Shown here piece by piece: positions 21,101 to 28,346 of a stretch of 64,000 nt of DNA (the stretch's first letter is position 1; each line of letters starts with the position of its first letter). This stretch comes from an uncultured Clostridia bacterium (lineage in GTDB: Bacteria; Bacillota; Clostridia; Christensenellales; UBA3700). The position numbers and the translations under genes are program-made. Below the pieces are notes generated by a model, which saw only the letters and a list, made by a program, of their open reading frames with translations, was not told the origin of the DNA and ran no database searches. Location of the stretch: the NCBI GenBank assembly GCA_937880755.1, contig CALGRX010000017.1, positions 124,001 through 188,000 of the forward strand, given 5' to 3'.

Positions 21101-22311
21101 AAGGCGACGATGTAGAGGCTACGGCACTCTACAACGGCGAGGAAGAGGCAATCAACGCTGGCGAATACGTTGTCACCGTGGTTGCCAACAACTCCAACTA
21201 CGAGATAGTAGGCAACTATAGCAAGAATATGACTATCGCACCAAGAGAGTTGACTCTCCAAGAGTTTACTTACGAGAGCAGTTACGTATACGACGGCACT
21301 GCAAAGACGGCAGGTGCAATCCTCAACAATATACCTGCGGAAGAGACCCAAGCCGACTTGTTCTCTTTAAGATTTACAAAAGAGGGCGAAGACCAGGCCG
21401 AGGTTGCAATCAATGCGGGCGTATATAGCGTGACTATCGTGCTAGCTAGCGACAACTACGTTTTGGCAGAATATGAGGCAGGTGAGTTGACTATTGCGAG
21501 AAAGGTTATCACCATAGTCAGCGTAGATGCAACTGATACCGTATACGACGGCAACGAAAAAGTTCTTGCAGTAGTATTCGACGGCGTTGTTGACGGCGAG
21601 GTCGTAGAATACGTATTCGTAGACGAAGAGGATAATATCCTTAAACCTATCAATGCGGGTATTTACACCGGCTACGTAGCTTTGGACGCTAACGGCGCGG
21701 TAGCAACCAACTACGAGTTGACAAGAGGAGACCTAGTTACTTTGACTATTGCCAAAGTTGAAGGTGAACTAAACGTCAATGATATTACGATAATCGCCAA
21801 CTATAACAAGTTGACTATCAACGGCGTTAGTGTAAGCAACGTTCGATATAGCCTTGACGAAACCAACTGGCAAGAGAGCAACGTATTTAACGTTAAGCCA
21901 AATTCGACTTACACGGTATACGTAAAGCTCGTGGCAGACGACAACCACAACGAAAGTGATCCTGTAAGCGTCAAGAACGTAAAGACGGGTGGTGACCCAA
22001 CCGTCCTCAATGCAAAACTCGACGCAATCGGCGAGTTTGGATTTGACGATATCGCAACGTTGGAGGAAATCGAAGAACTGCTCAAAGGTATTGCAGACGT
22101 TGATATGAACGTAATCAACAATAGCAAACTTGGCAACGTAAGAAACGCTTACGATACGCTTATTAGCGACGCCAAGAGCGTTGTAAACGAAGCGCAAAAC
22201 GTTGCCGGCAAGGCGGCGGGAAGACAAGTCGGTGCGGCTGCCGCGGCAAGCATGGCATTGTCTTTGGGCGCAATAGCATTGGCAATCGTCAAGAAGAAAA
22301 TGTTGGCGTAA
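15169..22311 (+). CDS. Giant exported protein (2380 residues): beta-helix-like N-terminus, long MBG/YDG repeat array, C-terminal membrane anchor
   Basis: Third gene, 12 nt after the previous stop, with AAAGGAGAGGG as ribosome site. It shares with gene 2 the INKK...hydrophobic start, a beta-helix section (GTINNCTLTVN near residue 214, GTISNSKLTLN near 261) and a membrane C-terminus, so the two are paralogues. Residues ~715-2215 hold about 17 consecutive repeat modules (described separately), which would form a long rod. A ~75-residue helical stretch (about 2280-2350) leads to a C-terminal transmembrane helix ending in IVKKKMLA. No sortase motif. The codon usage is uniformly C-ending for Asp/Asn/Tyr/Phe, as expected for a highly expressed native gene. 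Function inferred: surface stalk or adhesin. Confidence 0.85.
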   Translation: MNNINKKSLIAIVIVVLAIVALTGAMALSFALTSGYAQDEYNLANTSSSTEIGENTPTLTGRGIYNANDLIEALQSGTGEHTLYNDLTLNASSLWSGTTSTIGVLGEGFILHGQGKTITLTGATEFHRGEYSSGGVDGSTVVPELDNNIAGTNRVIRIGGGLAHINKGRIEDVNFVWNNSMDYGATIDPDDPKNNSDRSVAYGMIFGVNIGTINNCTLTVNKMMRVNCRMTLGESNKSWNWDSLHRTACIGGFAGLLAKGTISNSKLTLNADIITQQVGREWSIWVGAGGNNKLWTGGFCGLITQGGYVYNATTYGTGNINGYSDPALSTDQNNAVAASGIIAGCNAVAANNDAENKGNWGSLGGAGVINGVMNYWTGTARTCLSSAFNAELGPNQNSRDFTGQGVICGLAGNWTGNGSLTLKNVYYINMDVPSAICAKNWNTFNENGVTSTMPTGTASIKTGISTQMTNYGNNGTLKIYFDGTTDTAVPKISYDAPYYPADSISFGGAQAIVWSVKYSTPTEPNRTLDIYKTVGSVDNVSNFTSWNSENKIPRNLTGDGQSFSFTFEPGVVATYGNPLNNMTTDMPTDENYSNIFIATGHEFNGSGLYVPTLRLYSDSAKTKLIGQVQGDESIFKAYKQGVPGQQYNLSDAVDAGTWEIYCPAQDTVNNILFTTLNTVKMNIVVFKDSNYDLVIRQVITPKSVTASYTKAPADFTYNSSPAAFTASASGLVSGYDATPNIEYYKLVEEEGVLTEADIVDNQAENAGKYRAKITTMSSSNYVVANPDELSIDFEIIPREITVTPLPEDLQATNPIFVYDGLEKLPTYSVFGNGVNEGDALIKILNVVDNNVIKVTYEPYATETTNATDDRFVNAGTYKMILEKESGTISGNYTFDKTTFIIEIGRADVTITVSAEEALQDGVVVKEYNSTFQKVKWTVSKPENGENPVLTENYLNKESGVAVANGANRGGEYTVTASIDREAGFNTNYNVAICSVDMKINAKDMTIVWFPSLTEEEREAKKIVPYISDIYDYGDVNRVGLFQNDAVKSTYTIKGYKYMWKANPEDEYVEVESAFNAGYYVVSPIMTTAPNYNMLNGEFAFQITPIATTIEVTPTSKLYGDVDPAFDWTIANGYTPLFGDDEVIPNFLASEQYSAPGTYAVTLASVGGAQGGNYVITLVENTALTINKRGVSIEFGIEGAVDNTVVYDGNVKTFTTPVLTYQNEDFVDAEGKMALQYEYFKIDRNVITVSDIRYAGKYSVTVQLTEEADKYFTITYGATVNFMIEKLTVTIDTVGKEVTYGDEIGSFSWSYADGSATFVAEDGIVVSTYCNYALYDKCGNFDIWATIADNVDDDVQLAENYNLEFGSVGQLVVNKRGVNVTAITLPVDKTYDGTAKVVQAVFNNTVNGDVLEFIYTFNGQSQAIDKGSYSVNVDLVHDNYYIDQTTSELLVITARKVALAVDDVNVTYGDDVPTITWKYADGSLQFVEGDGVAVNVFTDYTKYSGVGNYAIFVEATASDNYDVTLPENAKVVVGALAITATLTMPTELVYDGLEKTVEANLNGVLGNDVVDVDIFYNGADSAIDAGNYLVTVVSANANYTISVEGTDNFTVVPKSIKFLTNNGEKGYGSDVIVFAEGVAPYEFVEGTIEDRDVDDVTISVACALPIEQQVIGETTANMIYVVLGGSKASNYEAVTETKGSITIVSNSLSNAVLEEKSSVYDATDKTAIINVLNVNKDDITVAYKDATDGTVASIINAGTYKVVVEVKAEAQSKYNGEMTVELQYVVEKRTIDVVAVNTELTYGDVKPATFWAYAEGSLEMIDSDALVINVNETYNETSPAGTPIDVTFVAPDNDNYIFNLPQNVQITVAKKTLTFIVDLPTDAVYDKTAKVADVAIDGVVNSDDITVDALYSDNVNAGTCEVTLQVNGTQKDNYIWDEYEGSFVIAPKQITVSEVTLPADLVYSATAKIASVVINGVLEGDDVEATALYNGEEEAINAGEYVVTVVANNSNYEIVGNYSKNMTIAPRELTLQEFTYESSYVYDGTAKTAGAILNNIPAEETQADLFSLRFTKEGEDQAEVAINAGVYSVTIVLASDNYVLAEYEAGELTIARKVITIVSVDATDTVYDGNEKVLAVVFDGVVDGEVVEYVFVDEEDNILKPINAGIYTGYVALDANGAVATNYELTRGDLVTLTIAKVEGELNVNDITIIANYNKLTINGVSVSNVRYSLDETNWQESNVFNVKPNSTYTVYVKLVADDNHNESDPVSVKNVKTGGDPTVLNAKLDAIGEFGFDDIATLEEIEELLKGIADVDMNVINNSKLGNVRNAYDTLISDAKSVVNEAQNVAGKAAGRQVGAAAAASMALSLGAIALAIVKKKMLA
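17310..21760 (+). repeat. Array of ~17 MBG/YDG protein-repeat modules
   Basis: Within the third giant gene, modules of ~75-90 residues start with either a YDG-type (VYDGLEK, TYDGTAK, VYDKTAK, VYDGNEK) or a YGD-type (KLYGDVDPAF, VTYGDEIGSF, VTYGDDVPTI, LTYGDVKPAT) signature. In the middle of the array the two types largely alternate; the last four modules are all YDG-type. Each YDG module carries an AIDAGNY/AINAGEY-type turn near its end. The DNA copies have diverged, so the array is ancient rather than a recent tandem expansion. Confidence 0.75.
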
Positions 22312-22323
22312 GGAGGAAATAGT

Positions 22324-22821
22324 ATGAAAAAGAAATTGTTGATAGCAATATTGGTATTGACCGTGGTTTTGGTGGGAGTTTTGGCAGGATGTAAGACCAA
22401 ACTTACGACCAAAGACTTCTACAACATAGCCTCCTACACTACCTCGTCGTCGCAGACGAGGAGTGTGTCCGTCACCGTTAAGCAAGGCGAAACGCTAGTA
22501 TATAGCAACGTCGACGGCGAAGTGCAAGACCCTTATGAGATTGGCTTTGGCAATGAAATCACGCAAAACGTGGGAAGTGGACTAAAGTTTGAAAAGGCTT
22601 ACTTTAGCAAAGAATTAGTTGTCAACGGCAAAGCAACCTCTAAGTACACTGCCAACATTGTCGATACTAGCGCTTTCTTGGGCGTAAACGACGCACAAAA
22701 CGCAACCATAGAAGTCATAGTCAATACGGAAGCTAAGACCTTGGCTTCCACCACCATCAAATATGACGTGGTTAAGACTTCCGGCACCTATGCAGTTGAG
22801 ATTGTGGTAAAGGTGGGCTAA
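22324..22821 (+). CDS. Small lipoprotein at the end of the giant-protein block
   Basis: 165 residues with a signal peptide and lipobox LAGC (Cys22). The mature part is short, Thr/Ser/Val-rich and predicted beta-rich, with no Cys and no recognisable motif. It follows the third giant gene by 12 nt with an AAGGAGG site (spanning the previous stop region), and a strong terminator follows, so it closes the operon. Position suggests an accessory lipoprotein working with the giant proteins (assembly, chaperone or anchoring), but that is inference only. Family not recognised. Confidence 0.8.
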   Translation: MKKKLLIAILVLTVVLVGVLAGCKTKLTTKDFYNIASYTTSSSQTRSVSVTVKQGETLVYSNVDGEVQDPYEIGFGNEITQNVGSGLKFEKAYFSKELVVNGKATSKYTANIVDTSAFLGVNDAQNATIEVIVNTEAKTLASTTIKYDVVKTSGTYAVEIVVKVG

Positions 22822-22838
22822 AATTAACTAACCAAAAG

Positions 22839-22878
22839 GTGACCTCTTAAGCGTAAATGCTCGAGGGGTCGCTTTTTT
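22839..22878 (+). terminator. Intrinsic terminator of the giant-protein block
   Basis: A 14-bp G-U-containing stem, GTGACCTCTTAAGC against GCTCGAGGGGTCGC with a 6-nt loop, followed directly by a T6 run. Confidence 0.8.
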
Positions 22879-22950
22879 GTCGACGTCGGTCAATTATCTT
22901 GCAAATAAAAGGACGCTCGTACTCCAAGATTGCTAAAATCGACTTAGCGT

Positions 22951-22979
22951 TTTACTTTGGCACGCCAATGTGTTATAAT
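22951..22979 (+). promoter_or_regulatory. Promoter predicted to give a leaderless mRNA
   Basis: TTTACT (22951-22956), 17-nt spacer, TATAAT (22974-22979), then only six nt before the ATG at 22986. Transcription would start at or next to the A of the start codon, and no Shine-Dalgarno site exists. The start is supported independently by the family N-terminus (MKCDFDVIIIGGG). Confidence 0.7.
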
Positions 22980-22985
22980 ACCACT

Positions 22986-24161
22986 ATGAAATGTGATTTT
23001 GACGTAATTATCATAGGCGGAGGTGTGTCAGGCATCGTTTGTGCCCTAGAGTGTGCTTGCAACAAGCAAGTTGCTTTGATTGAGGCGGGCGAGAAGATTG
23101 GCAAAAAAATTCTTGTCAGTGGCAACGGCAGATGCAACCTCTCCAACGAAGATATAGGGGTAGAGCACTACAATAGTGAGTTTGTAGCGCCTATTGTGAC
23201 GCGATACGATTGTCAAAAAGTAAGGGACAAACTATTGGAATACGGGCTAGTGACCAAGAGCGAAGAGGGGAGGATATACCCTTATAGCGAAAGCGCTACC
23301 GCCGTACTCAATGTGTTTTTGTCTGCGCTCAGAAGACAAGGCGTCTGTGTGATGACCAAGACTTTGGCAACAAAGATTGCGCCCGACGAAGACGGGTGGA
23401 GAGTCGTTACCGACCAAGGTGCTTTTCGTGCCGATAAGGTAGTGCTGGCAACCGGTTCCAAAGCTACCTTTGGATTGGCAAGTTACGATTTGGTAAAGCC
23501 TCTAGGTATACCTACCACCGCGCTTTATCCTACCCTGGTCGCCTTAAAGAGTAAGAGCGTCAAAGGAGCGAGCGGCGTGAGATGCAAGGTGCAAAGTTAC
23601 GTCGAGATTGACGACGTAATATATCCGACCTATAAGGGTGAATACCTATTCAAAGACGGGGCTATCTCGGGTGTGCTTGCCCTCATTCAGTCTTCGCACG
23701 TTGCTAGGGCTAGTAGGCGTGGATATAAGCGTTGCGCGTTGCATATAGATTTCGTGCCCGATATGACCAAGAAACAACTAGCAAGCTATATAATAGACTC
23801 GTACGACCCTCGTGGCAATATGTTGGAAGGCTTACTGCATAAGGCTATCGTAGCCAATATAATGGCGCACGTGAGCATGGATAGGTCGCTTATTATGTCC
23901 GACGTCAAGGCTAACGCGATAGCCGAGAAGTGCAAAGATTACGTGGCGGATATAGAGGGGACGCTCGGGCTTAGCCTTGCTCAGGCGGTGTGCGGAGGGT
24001 TGAGTCTCGACTGCTTTGATGACAATACTTTGGAGAGCAAAACTTTCCGTGGATTATACGCCACGGGAGAAGTGCTGGACGTGGACGGAGAATGCGGAGG
24101 ATACAATATCCATTGGGCAATAGCCAGCGGACTAGCGGTTGCGGAGGATATAAATGCTTAA
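22986..24161 (+). CDS. HI0933/BaiN-type flavoprotein (NAD(P)/FAD-dependent oxidoreductase)
   Basis: 391 residues. The N-terminus carries the FAD-binding dinucleotide fold (DVIIIGGGVSGIVCALE, with E/D at the end of beta-2), then the family's KIGKKILVSGNGRCNLSN signature, a VLATGSKATFG second nucleotide motif and the C-terminal GLYATGEVLDVDGECGGYNIHWAIASG segment that closes the FAD site. These proteins are cytosolic flavoproteins of the HI0933 family; some act as flavin reductases on steroids (BaiN), but for most, including this one, the substrate is unknown. It overlaps the next flavoprotein gene by 8 nt, so both are co-transcribed. A longer upstream in-frame extension exists but starts inside the preceding terminator, so it is not used. 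Confidence 0.9.
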   Translation: MKCDFDVIIIGGGVSGIVCALECACNKQVALIEAGEKIGKKILVSGNGRCNLSNEDIGVEHYNSEFVAPIVTRYDCQKVRDKLLEYGLVTKSEEGRIYPYSESATAVLNVFLSALRRQGVCVMTKTLATKIAPDEDGWRVVTDQGAFRADKVVLATGSKATFGLASYDLVKPLGIPTTALYPTLVALKSKSVKGASGVRCKVQSYVEIDDVIYPTYKGEYLFKDGAISGVLALIQSSHVARASRRGYKRCALHIDFVPDMTKKQLASYIIDSYDPRGNMLEGLLHKAIVANIMAHVSMDRSLIMSDVKANAIAEKCKDYVADIEGTLGLSLAQAVCGGLSLDCFDDNTLESKTFRGLYATGEVLDVDGECGGYNIHWAIASGLAVAEDINA

Positions 24162-25743
24162 GGTCAACAACGTCAAAGTGCCTACTATTTTTAGCGATGC
24201 GGACGTGCTAAATTGCCTATCGCATACTTTGAGGGTCAAACCAAGTCGCATCAAAAGCTGGGAACTAGCAAAAAAATCCTTGGATTGTCGCAATAGAGAC
24301 GACATAAAATACGTACTGAGCGTTTTGGTACAGCTAGACAACGAGAGTGATTATTTGAGACACAATCCCAAGGCAAACGCAATGCTTTTCGTGCCTTATA
24401 AGTCTACGATACGAGAACTACTCGCCGATACTAAGGTCAATCCGCTTGTTCGTCCAATAGTGGTGGGAAGTGGTCCTGCGGGCATGTTTGCCGCGCTGAC
24501 TTTGGCTATTGCGGGAGCAAGACCTATCGTAGTAGAGAGAGGCAAGAGAGTCAAAGAAAGACAAGCCGACGTCAAGGCTTTTTGGCAAGGCGGACAGCTC
24601 AACCCCGAGAGCAATATTCAATTCGGTGAGGGCGGAGCAGGTACTTTTAGCGACGGCAAACTCAATACGGGTATCGCAACCGAAAAAATCGGAATGGTTT
24701 TGAGTGAGCTTGTTGAAGCGGGTGCGCCTGTCAATATCAAGTGGGACGCCAAGCCTCATATAGGCACGGATATCTTGGCGGAATGCGTGCAAAATATAAG
24801 GAAACGAATTGAGGAATTGGGTGGCGAATATTTATTTGAGACCAAGCTCGTAGACGTCAAGAAAAGGGACGGCAAACTTTGTGGAGTTACGCTACGAAGT
24901 GACGGACAAGAATACGATTTGCCGTGCAACGTGTGCGTACTTGCTATAGGTCACAGCGCCAGAGATACCTTTGAGATGCTATCGGGAAGAGTGATGATGG
25001 AGCAAAAGGCATTTTCGATAGGCGTGAGAATAGAACACTTGCAGAGCAATATCAATCGCGCTCAATACGGGCGTGACGCCAAAGAGCTGGGGGCTAGCGA
25101 TTACAAACTCGCCGCTCACTTGGACAGCGGAAGGTCGTGCTATACCTTTTGTATGTGTCCCGGCGGATACGTTGTTGCGGCGGCTTCGGAGCAAGGCGGT
25201 GTGGTAACCAACGGAATGAGTTATCACGATAGAGACGGGGTCAACGCCAACAGCGCTTTGCTAGTGGGCGTGAATCCTGCCGACTTTGAAGGACAAAACG
25301 TGCTTGCGGGAGTGGAATTTCAGCGAAAATACGAGCGATTGGCGTATGCCGTTTCTTCTTCGTACAAGGCGCCGTGTCAGAGAGTGGGAGACTTTATTTC
25401 GGACACGTCCACAAGCAAGTTGGGAGAGGTGCAGCCTACTTATTTGCCGGGCGTAGAGCTAAGCGACCTTAGAGCGTGTCTACCTAATTACGTCGTGGGT
25501 GGCATCAAAGAGGCGATAGGGATATTCGATAGCAAAATTAAGGGATTTGGCAACGAAGACGCACTGTTGACGGGCGTGGAAACTCGTTCGAGTTCGCCTG
25601 TGAGAATATTAAGGGACGAGTATGGCAACAGCTCGGTGGAGGGCTTAATCCCTTGCGGAGAGGGCGCGGGTTATGCCGGCGGAATTACCTCGGCATGCGT
25701 AGACGGTATCAATATGGCACTCAAAGCCATTAGGCAGTTGTGA
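24154..25743 (+). CDS. FAD-dependent dehydrogenase, COG2509 type
   Basis: 529 residues. A ~100-residue N-terminal domain precedes the FAD fold (PIVVGSGPAGMFAALTLA, near 104), followed by the characteristic NIQFGEGGAGTFSDGKLNT segment and KPHIGTDIL. A Cys-containing region (CYTFCMCPGGYVVAAASE) and the C-terminal GLIPCGEGAGYAGGITSACVDG complete the known pattern of this uncharacterised flavoprotein family, annotated as FAD-dependent dehydrogenases. The ATG lies 8 nt before the end of the previous gene with GCGGAGGAT as ribosome site, giving translational coupling. The two flavoproteins probably act in one pathway; substrate unknown. Confidence 0.88.
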   Translation: MLKVNNVKVPTIFSDADVLNCLSHTLRVKPSRIKSWELAKKSLDCRNRDDIKYVLSVLVQLDNESDYLRHNPKANAMLFVPYKSTIRELLADTKVNPLVRPIVVGSGPAGMFAALTLAIAGARPIVVERGKRVKERQADVKAFWQGGQLNPESNIQFGEGGAGTFSDGKLNTGIATEKIGMVLSELVEAGAPVNIKWDAKPHIGTDILAECVQNIRKRIEELGGEYLFETKLVDVKKRDGKLCGVTLRSDGQEYDLPCNVCVLAIGHSARDTFEMLSGRVMMEQKAFSIGVRIEHLQSNINRAQYGRDAKELGASDYKLAAHLDSGRSCYTFCMCPGGYVVAAASEQGGVVTNGMSYHDRDGVNANSALLVGVNPADFEGQNVLAGVEFQRKYERLAYAVSSSYKAPCQRVGDFISDTSTSKLGEVQPTYLPGVELSDLRACLPNYVVGGIKEAIGIFDSKIKGFGNEDALLTGVETRSSSPVRILRDEYGNSSVEGLIPCGEGAGYAGGITSACVDGINMALKAIRQL

Positions 25744-25780
25744 ATGAGAGATTTCGATAGTTTTTATACAAAAATTGGTA

Positions 25781-25809
25781 TTGATATATCGCCTATGCTG
25801 TGATATAAT
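25781..25809 (+). promoter_or_regulatory. Promoter of the LRR protein gene
   Basis: TTGATA (25781-25786), 17-nt spacer, extended -10 TGaTATAAT (hexamer 25804-25809). The mRNA has a ~20-nt leader containing GGAG. Confidence 0.75.
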
Positions 25810-25837
25810 AAATTGATAAAAGATTTTGGAGAACGAA

Positions 25838-27547
25838 ATGAGCAAAAACGCAAGAATAATCACTTTGGCTACTCTTTTGATAGTGGCAATCGTCGCCTCT
25901 ATCGTAATGGTAATAGTGTTTGCAACCAAGCACGGTGACCAAAGCTCCAGCGGAAATTTTGAATATACCACTTCGGGTTTGACTTGTACTATAACGGGCT
26001 ACACGGGTGATGACGAAACGGTTTACATCCCCGAGAGAATTGCCGGCAAGAAGGTAGTGTCTGTCAAAGAAGGCGCGTTTAAGGGCAAAAGCGTCGTCAA
26101 TATTGAGTTCAACGGCAACTTAAGCGATATAAGCCTTGGTGACGGCGTGTTTTCTAATATGTCGTCTTTGGTATACGTCAAACTACCTCAAGGTTTGACC
26201 AAAATTCCTAATAAGGCTTTTTATGATTGCAAAAAGCTTACGCACGTAACTATTCCGTCCACCGTGCAAAGCATTGGTAATTACGCCTTTTACAACTGCT
26301 CGGCACTCGTTTATTCGGGAGTGGGCGAAGACAACGGAATGATTCTTCCTACAGACCTTCTCAAAGTCGGCAAATACGCCTTTTACGGTTGCAACGCAAT
26401 AACCAAGCTTACTCTCAACGACAAGTTGGAAAGCATAGAAGAATACGCCTTTAATAAGGCTAGCAACCTCAAGACGTTGATAGTGGGCGAGGCAAGCTTG
26501 TTGACAACCATAGGCGACCACGCGTTCGACTCGGCAAAAATCGAATCTACTACTTCCAATAAAATCATATTCCCTAAGCTAGAGAATATCGGCAAATACG
26601 CATTTGCCAACAACTCTTCTTACTTCAATTATTTCTATCTTGGCAAGAGCGTCAAGATGGTAGACGACTATGCTTTTTCGGGCTGCGGCAATCTTACAAC
26701 GGTGCATTACGACAAGGATATAGCATTGACGAGCATGGGAAAAGGCGTATTTTTCAACGATAGCGCTTTGGCTACTATTCAAGCCGAGGACAGTGCTTTG
26801 ACAGTTCCTAACGCCTTGCCTGACAGCATGACGGCAATACCCGAATTGGCTTTTAGCGGTTGCTACAATTTGCTCAACAAAAAAGACTTCGTTATCGGTA
26901 AAAACGTGAGCGAGATAGGCAGCGGTGCTTTTGCAATATACAATAGCACTTATAGCTCGAGAGCAACGCTTACGATATACGAACTCAAAGTCGACGCCCA
27001 AAACGAAAACTTTAAGATGCAACCACTAGGTGACTTCAAAAGACCTAATACGACGGATCCGTCGAGGGCTAGACATAGCTTGCTTATGGACAAGAGTGGT
27101 CAAATTTTGATTGCGTATATAGGCACTTATACGACTTTCGAGCGTACTAGCGAGAGCGCATATAACGGTTGTTATCGAACCGACCCGTCCGACCTCAATA
27201 GCAAGGCTCGCAACGCGTTTACCTTCCTAGACAGCGAGGAGATACGCAACACCTTGACGACAATAGGCGATTACGCATTTGCGGGAGTGAGATTTGATAG
27301 AATTTATATCGTACCGGGGATAAAGAATATCGGTAACTTTGCCTTTAAGGCTAGCGACATCAACGTGGTTTTGTTCGGAGCCAACGATTGCACCTTTGAG
27401 CAAGATACCTTTGACGGAATGCGGAGCGATTTGACCGTGTATTTGATGGAAGGAACAGGCGGTGGACTCGTGCAAGAGCAAGTGGGAGAAATGATAGAAG
27501 ACGACGTAACAATCGAATTTGGTTGGATGGACGAAATGTTCAAATAA
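25838..27547 (+). CDS. Membrane-anchored BspA-type leucine-rich-repeat protein
   Basis: 569 residues from the ATG preceded by GGAGAACGAA; an in-frame ATG 12 nt upstream overlaps this ribosome site and is less likely. An N-terminal transmembrane segment (about 9-32) without a cleavable lipobox anchors it. The rest is a series of LRR_5 (BspA/TpLRR) units with the pattern IxxxAFxxCxxLxxVxIPxxVxxIGxxAF, seen at IPNKAFYDCKKLTHVTIP, IGNYAFYNC, VGKYAFYGC, IEEYAFNKA, IGDHAF, IGKYAFANN, ELAFSGCYNL, IGDYAFAGV and IGNFAFKAS. Such proteins bind host or matrix proteins in several anaerobes; here that role is inferred. Own promoter and terminator make it monocistronic. Confidence 0.9.
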   Translation: MSKNARIITLATLLIVAIVASIVMVIVFATKHGDQSSSGNFEYTTSGLTCTITGYTGDDETVYIPERIAGKKVVSVKEGAFKGKSVVNIEFNGNLSDISLGDGVFSNMSSLVYVKLPQGLTKIPNKAFYDCKKLTHVTIPSTVQSIGNYAFYNCSALVYSGVGEDNGMILPTDLLKVGKYAFYGCNAITKLTLNDKLESIEEYAFNKASNLKTLIVGEASLLTTIGDHAFDSAKIESTTSNKIIFPKLENIGKYAFANNSSYFNYFYLGKSVKMVDDYAFSGCGNLTTVHYDKDIALTSMGKGVFFNDSALATIQAEDSALTVPNALPDSMTAIPELAFSGCYNLLNKKDFVIGKNVSEIGSGAFAIYNSTYSSRATLTIYELKVDAQNENFKMQPLGDFKRPNTTDPSRARHSLLMDKSGQILIAYIGTYTTFERTSESAYNGCYRTDPSDLNSKARNAFTFLDSEEIRNTLTTIGDYAFAGVRFDRIYIVPGIKNIGNFAFKASDINVVLFGANDCTFEQDTFDGMRSDLTVYLMEGTGGGLVQEQVGEMIEDDVTIEFGWMDEMFK

Positions 27548-27559
27548 TAATCATTGACT

Positions 27560-27594
27560 AAAGAGCCAAAGCAACTACGGTTGGCTCTTTTTGA
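27560..27594 (+). terminator. Terminator of the LRR gene
   Basis: AAAGAGCCAA (27560-27569) pairs perfectly with TTGGCTCTTT (27581-27590), followed by TT. Confidence 0.8.
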
Positions 27595-27596
27595 TT

Positions 27597-27624
27597 AAAA
27601 AAGTCGATACGTATCGACTTTTTT
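27597..27624. terminator. 28-bp perfect palindrome with core TCGATACGTATCGA
   Basis: Perfect 14-bp arms meeting at 27610/27611: six A's, then GTCGATACGTATCGAC, then six T's. As RNA it folds into an A/U-tailed stem-loop with an ACGT loop that would terminate on both strands. It is a second hairpin after the gene-specific terminator, and its core recurs at 32268, 46348 and 61909. Confidence 0.6.
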
Positions 27625-27711
27625 AATTTTTTAGTCAAAAAAATGCTAACCAATATTATTGAGACAAAGCGTATAAAATATTTGAAGACTTAGGAGAAAA
27701 AATACGTTACG

Positions 27712-27745
27712 CAAGTCGTACTTGACAAAATGCAAGTATTACTTG
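27712..27745. promoter_or_regulatory. Operator-like inverted repeats upstream of the XRE gene
   Basis: Two palindromes, CAAGTCGTACTTG (27712-27724) and CAAGTATTACTTG (27733-27745), with centres 21 bp apart, i.e. two helical turns. The segment 27718-27738 matches the 21-bp iteron present three times at 28820-28882. They lie 13-46 bp upstream of the -35 element, suggesting binding by the XRE protein encoded next door. Confidence 0.55.
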
Positions 27746-27757
27746 CTTGATAATTGA

Positions 27758-27786
27758 TTGGTTATGATGTATATTTATTATATAAT
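27758..27786 (+). promoter_or_regulatory. Promoter of the XRE regulator
   Basis: TTGGTT (27758-27763), 17-nt spacer, TATAAT (27781-27786). The leader carries TAGGAGA ahead of ATG 27822. Confidence 0.65.
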
Positions 27787-27821
27787 TTATACGTATTTGA
27801 AAAGTGGTATGTAGGAGAATA

Positions 27822-28346
27822 ATGAACGCGCTGGGAGAAAAGATAAAAGAACTGAGGAAGAAAAAGGGGCTATCGCAAAGCAAATTAGCCGAATTGGTCG
27901 GAGTCACTAGACAGGCGTTGTCGGGCTGGGAAAACGGGGCTTATCTGCCCGATTATAGTAGTATCGTTTTGTTGTGCAAGGTATTGGAAACCGACGCCAA
28001 TACTCTATACGGCATGCAGTCGCCACGTGCAAGTGTAGACGAAAATAAAACCGACAATACGCAAGTCAGACAATATAAACCAAAAAAGATAAATCCAATC
28101 TTCAAGATTGTATTGCAAAGTATAGCGGTGGCTTTGATATTGGTCGTAGGCGGAGTAGCGTCTATACCATTTTTTAACGGACCCGATAGCAATAAAATAT
28201 ATTCCGTTACTATAGGATTGTCGGACGGTGATAAGATGAAAATTGTAGCAATCGTATGCCTAATAGTGTCGGTATCTTTGATAGTCAACGTTGTCAAAAG
28301 CATTGTCGTTTACGTTAAATCTAAAAAACAAAGAGATATATTATGA
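27822..28346 (+). CDS. XRE-family regulator with two C-terminal transmembrane segments
   Basis: 174 residues. Residues ~5-60 are a classic HTH_3 domain (IKELRKKKGLSQSKLAELVGVTRQALSGWENG). A charged linker leads to two hydrophobic segments (about 95-120, IVLQSIAVALILVVGGVASIPFF, and 140-165), so the protein is tethered to the membrane with the HTH in the cytoplasm. The start chosen follows TAGGAGA; an upstream in-frame ATG would overlap that site. It overlaps the next gene by 4 nt (ATGA). Membrane-bound XRE proteins of this layout usually control adjacent small secreted or immunity-type genes; the shared iterons at both transcription units here support autoregulation plus control of the downstream unit (inference). 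Confidence 0.8.
   Translation: MNALGEKIKELRKKKGLSQSKLAELVGVTRQALSGWENGAYLPDYSSIVLLCKVLETDANTLYGMQSPRASVDENKTDNTQVRQYKPKKINPIFKIVLQSIAVALILVVGGVASIPFFNGPDSNKIYSVTIGLSDGDKMKIVAIVCLIVSVSLIVNVVKSIVVYVKSKKQRDIL

Noticed and set aside
19930..21351. 473-codon antisense ORF opposite the MBG repeat array (and similar long antisense frames at 7453-8400, 10513-11268 and 14356-15282)
   Set aside because: They are shadows: the sense genes favour GAC, AAC, TAC and TTC codons, which yield few stops in the complementary frame. The translated products are low-complexity Val/Asp/Tyr-rich with no motif and no ribosome site.
9631..22311. LPXTG-type sortase anchoring of the giant proteins
   Set aside because: Both end in a hydrophobic helix and a Lys-rich tail but have no LPXTG-like motif before the helix; membrane anchoring is more likely.
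22857..22985. N-terminal extension of the HI0933-type flavoprotein
   Set aside because: The longer frame starts inside the upstream terminator and spans the promoter; homologues begin at MKCDFDVIIIGGG.
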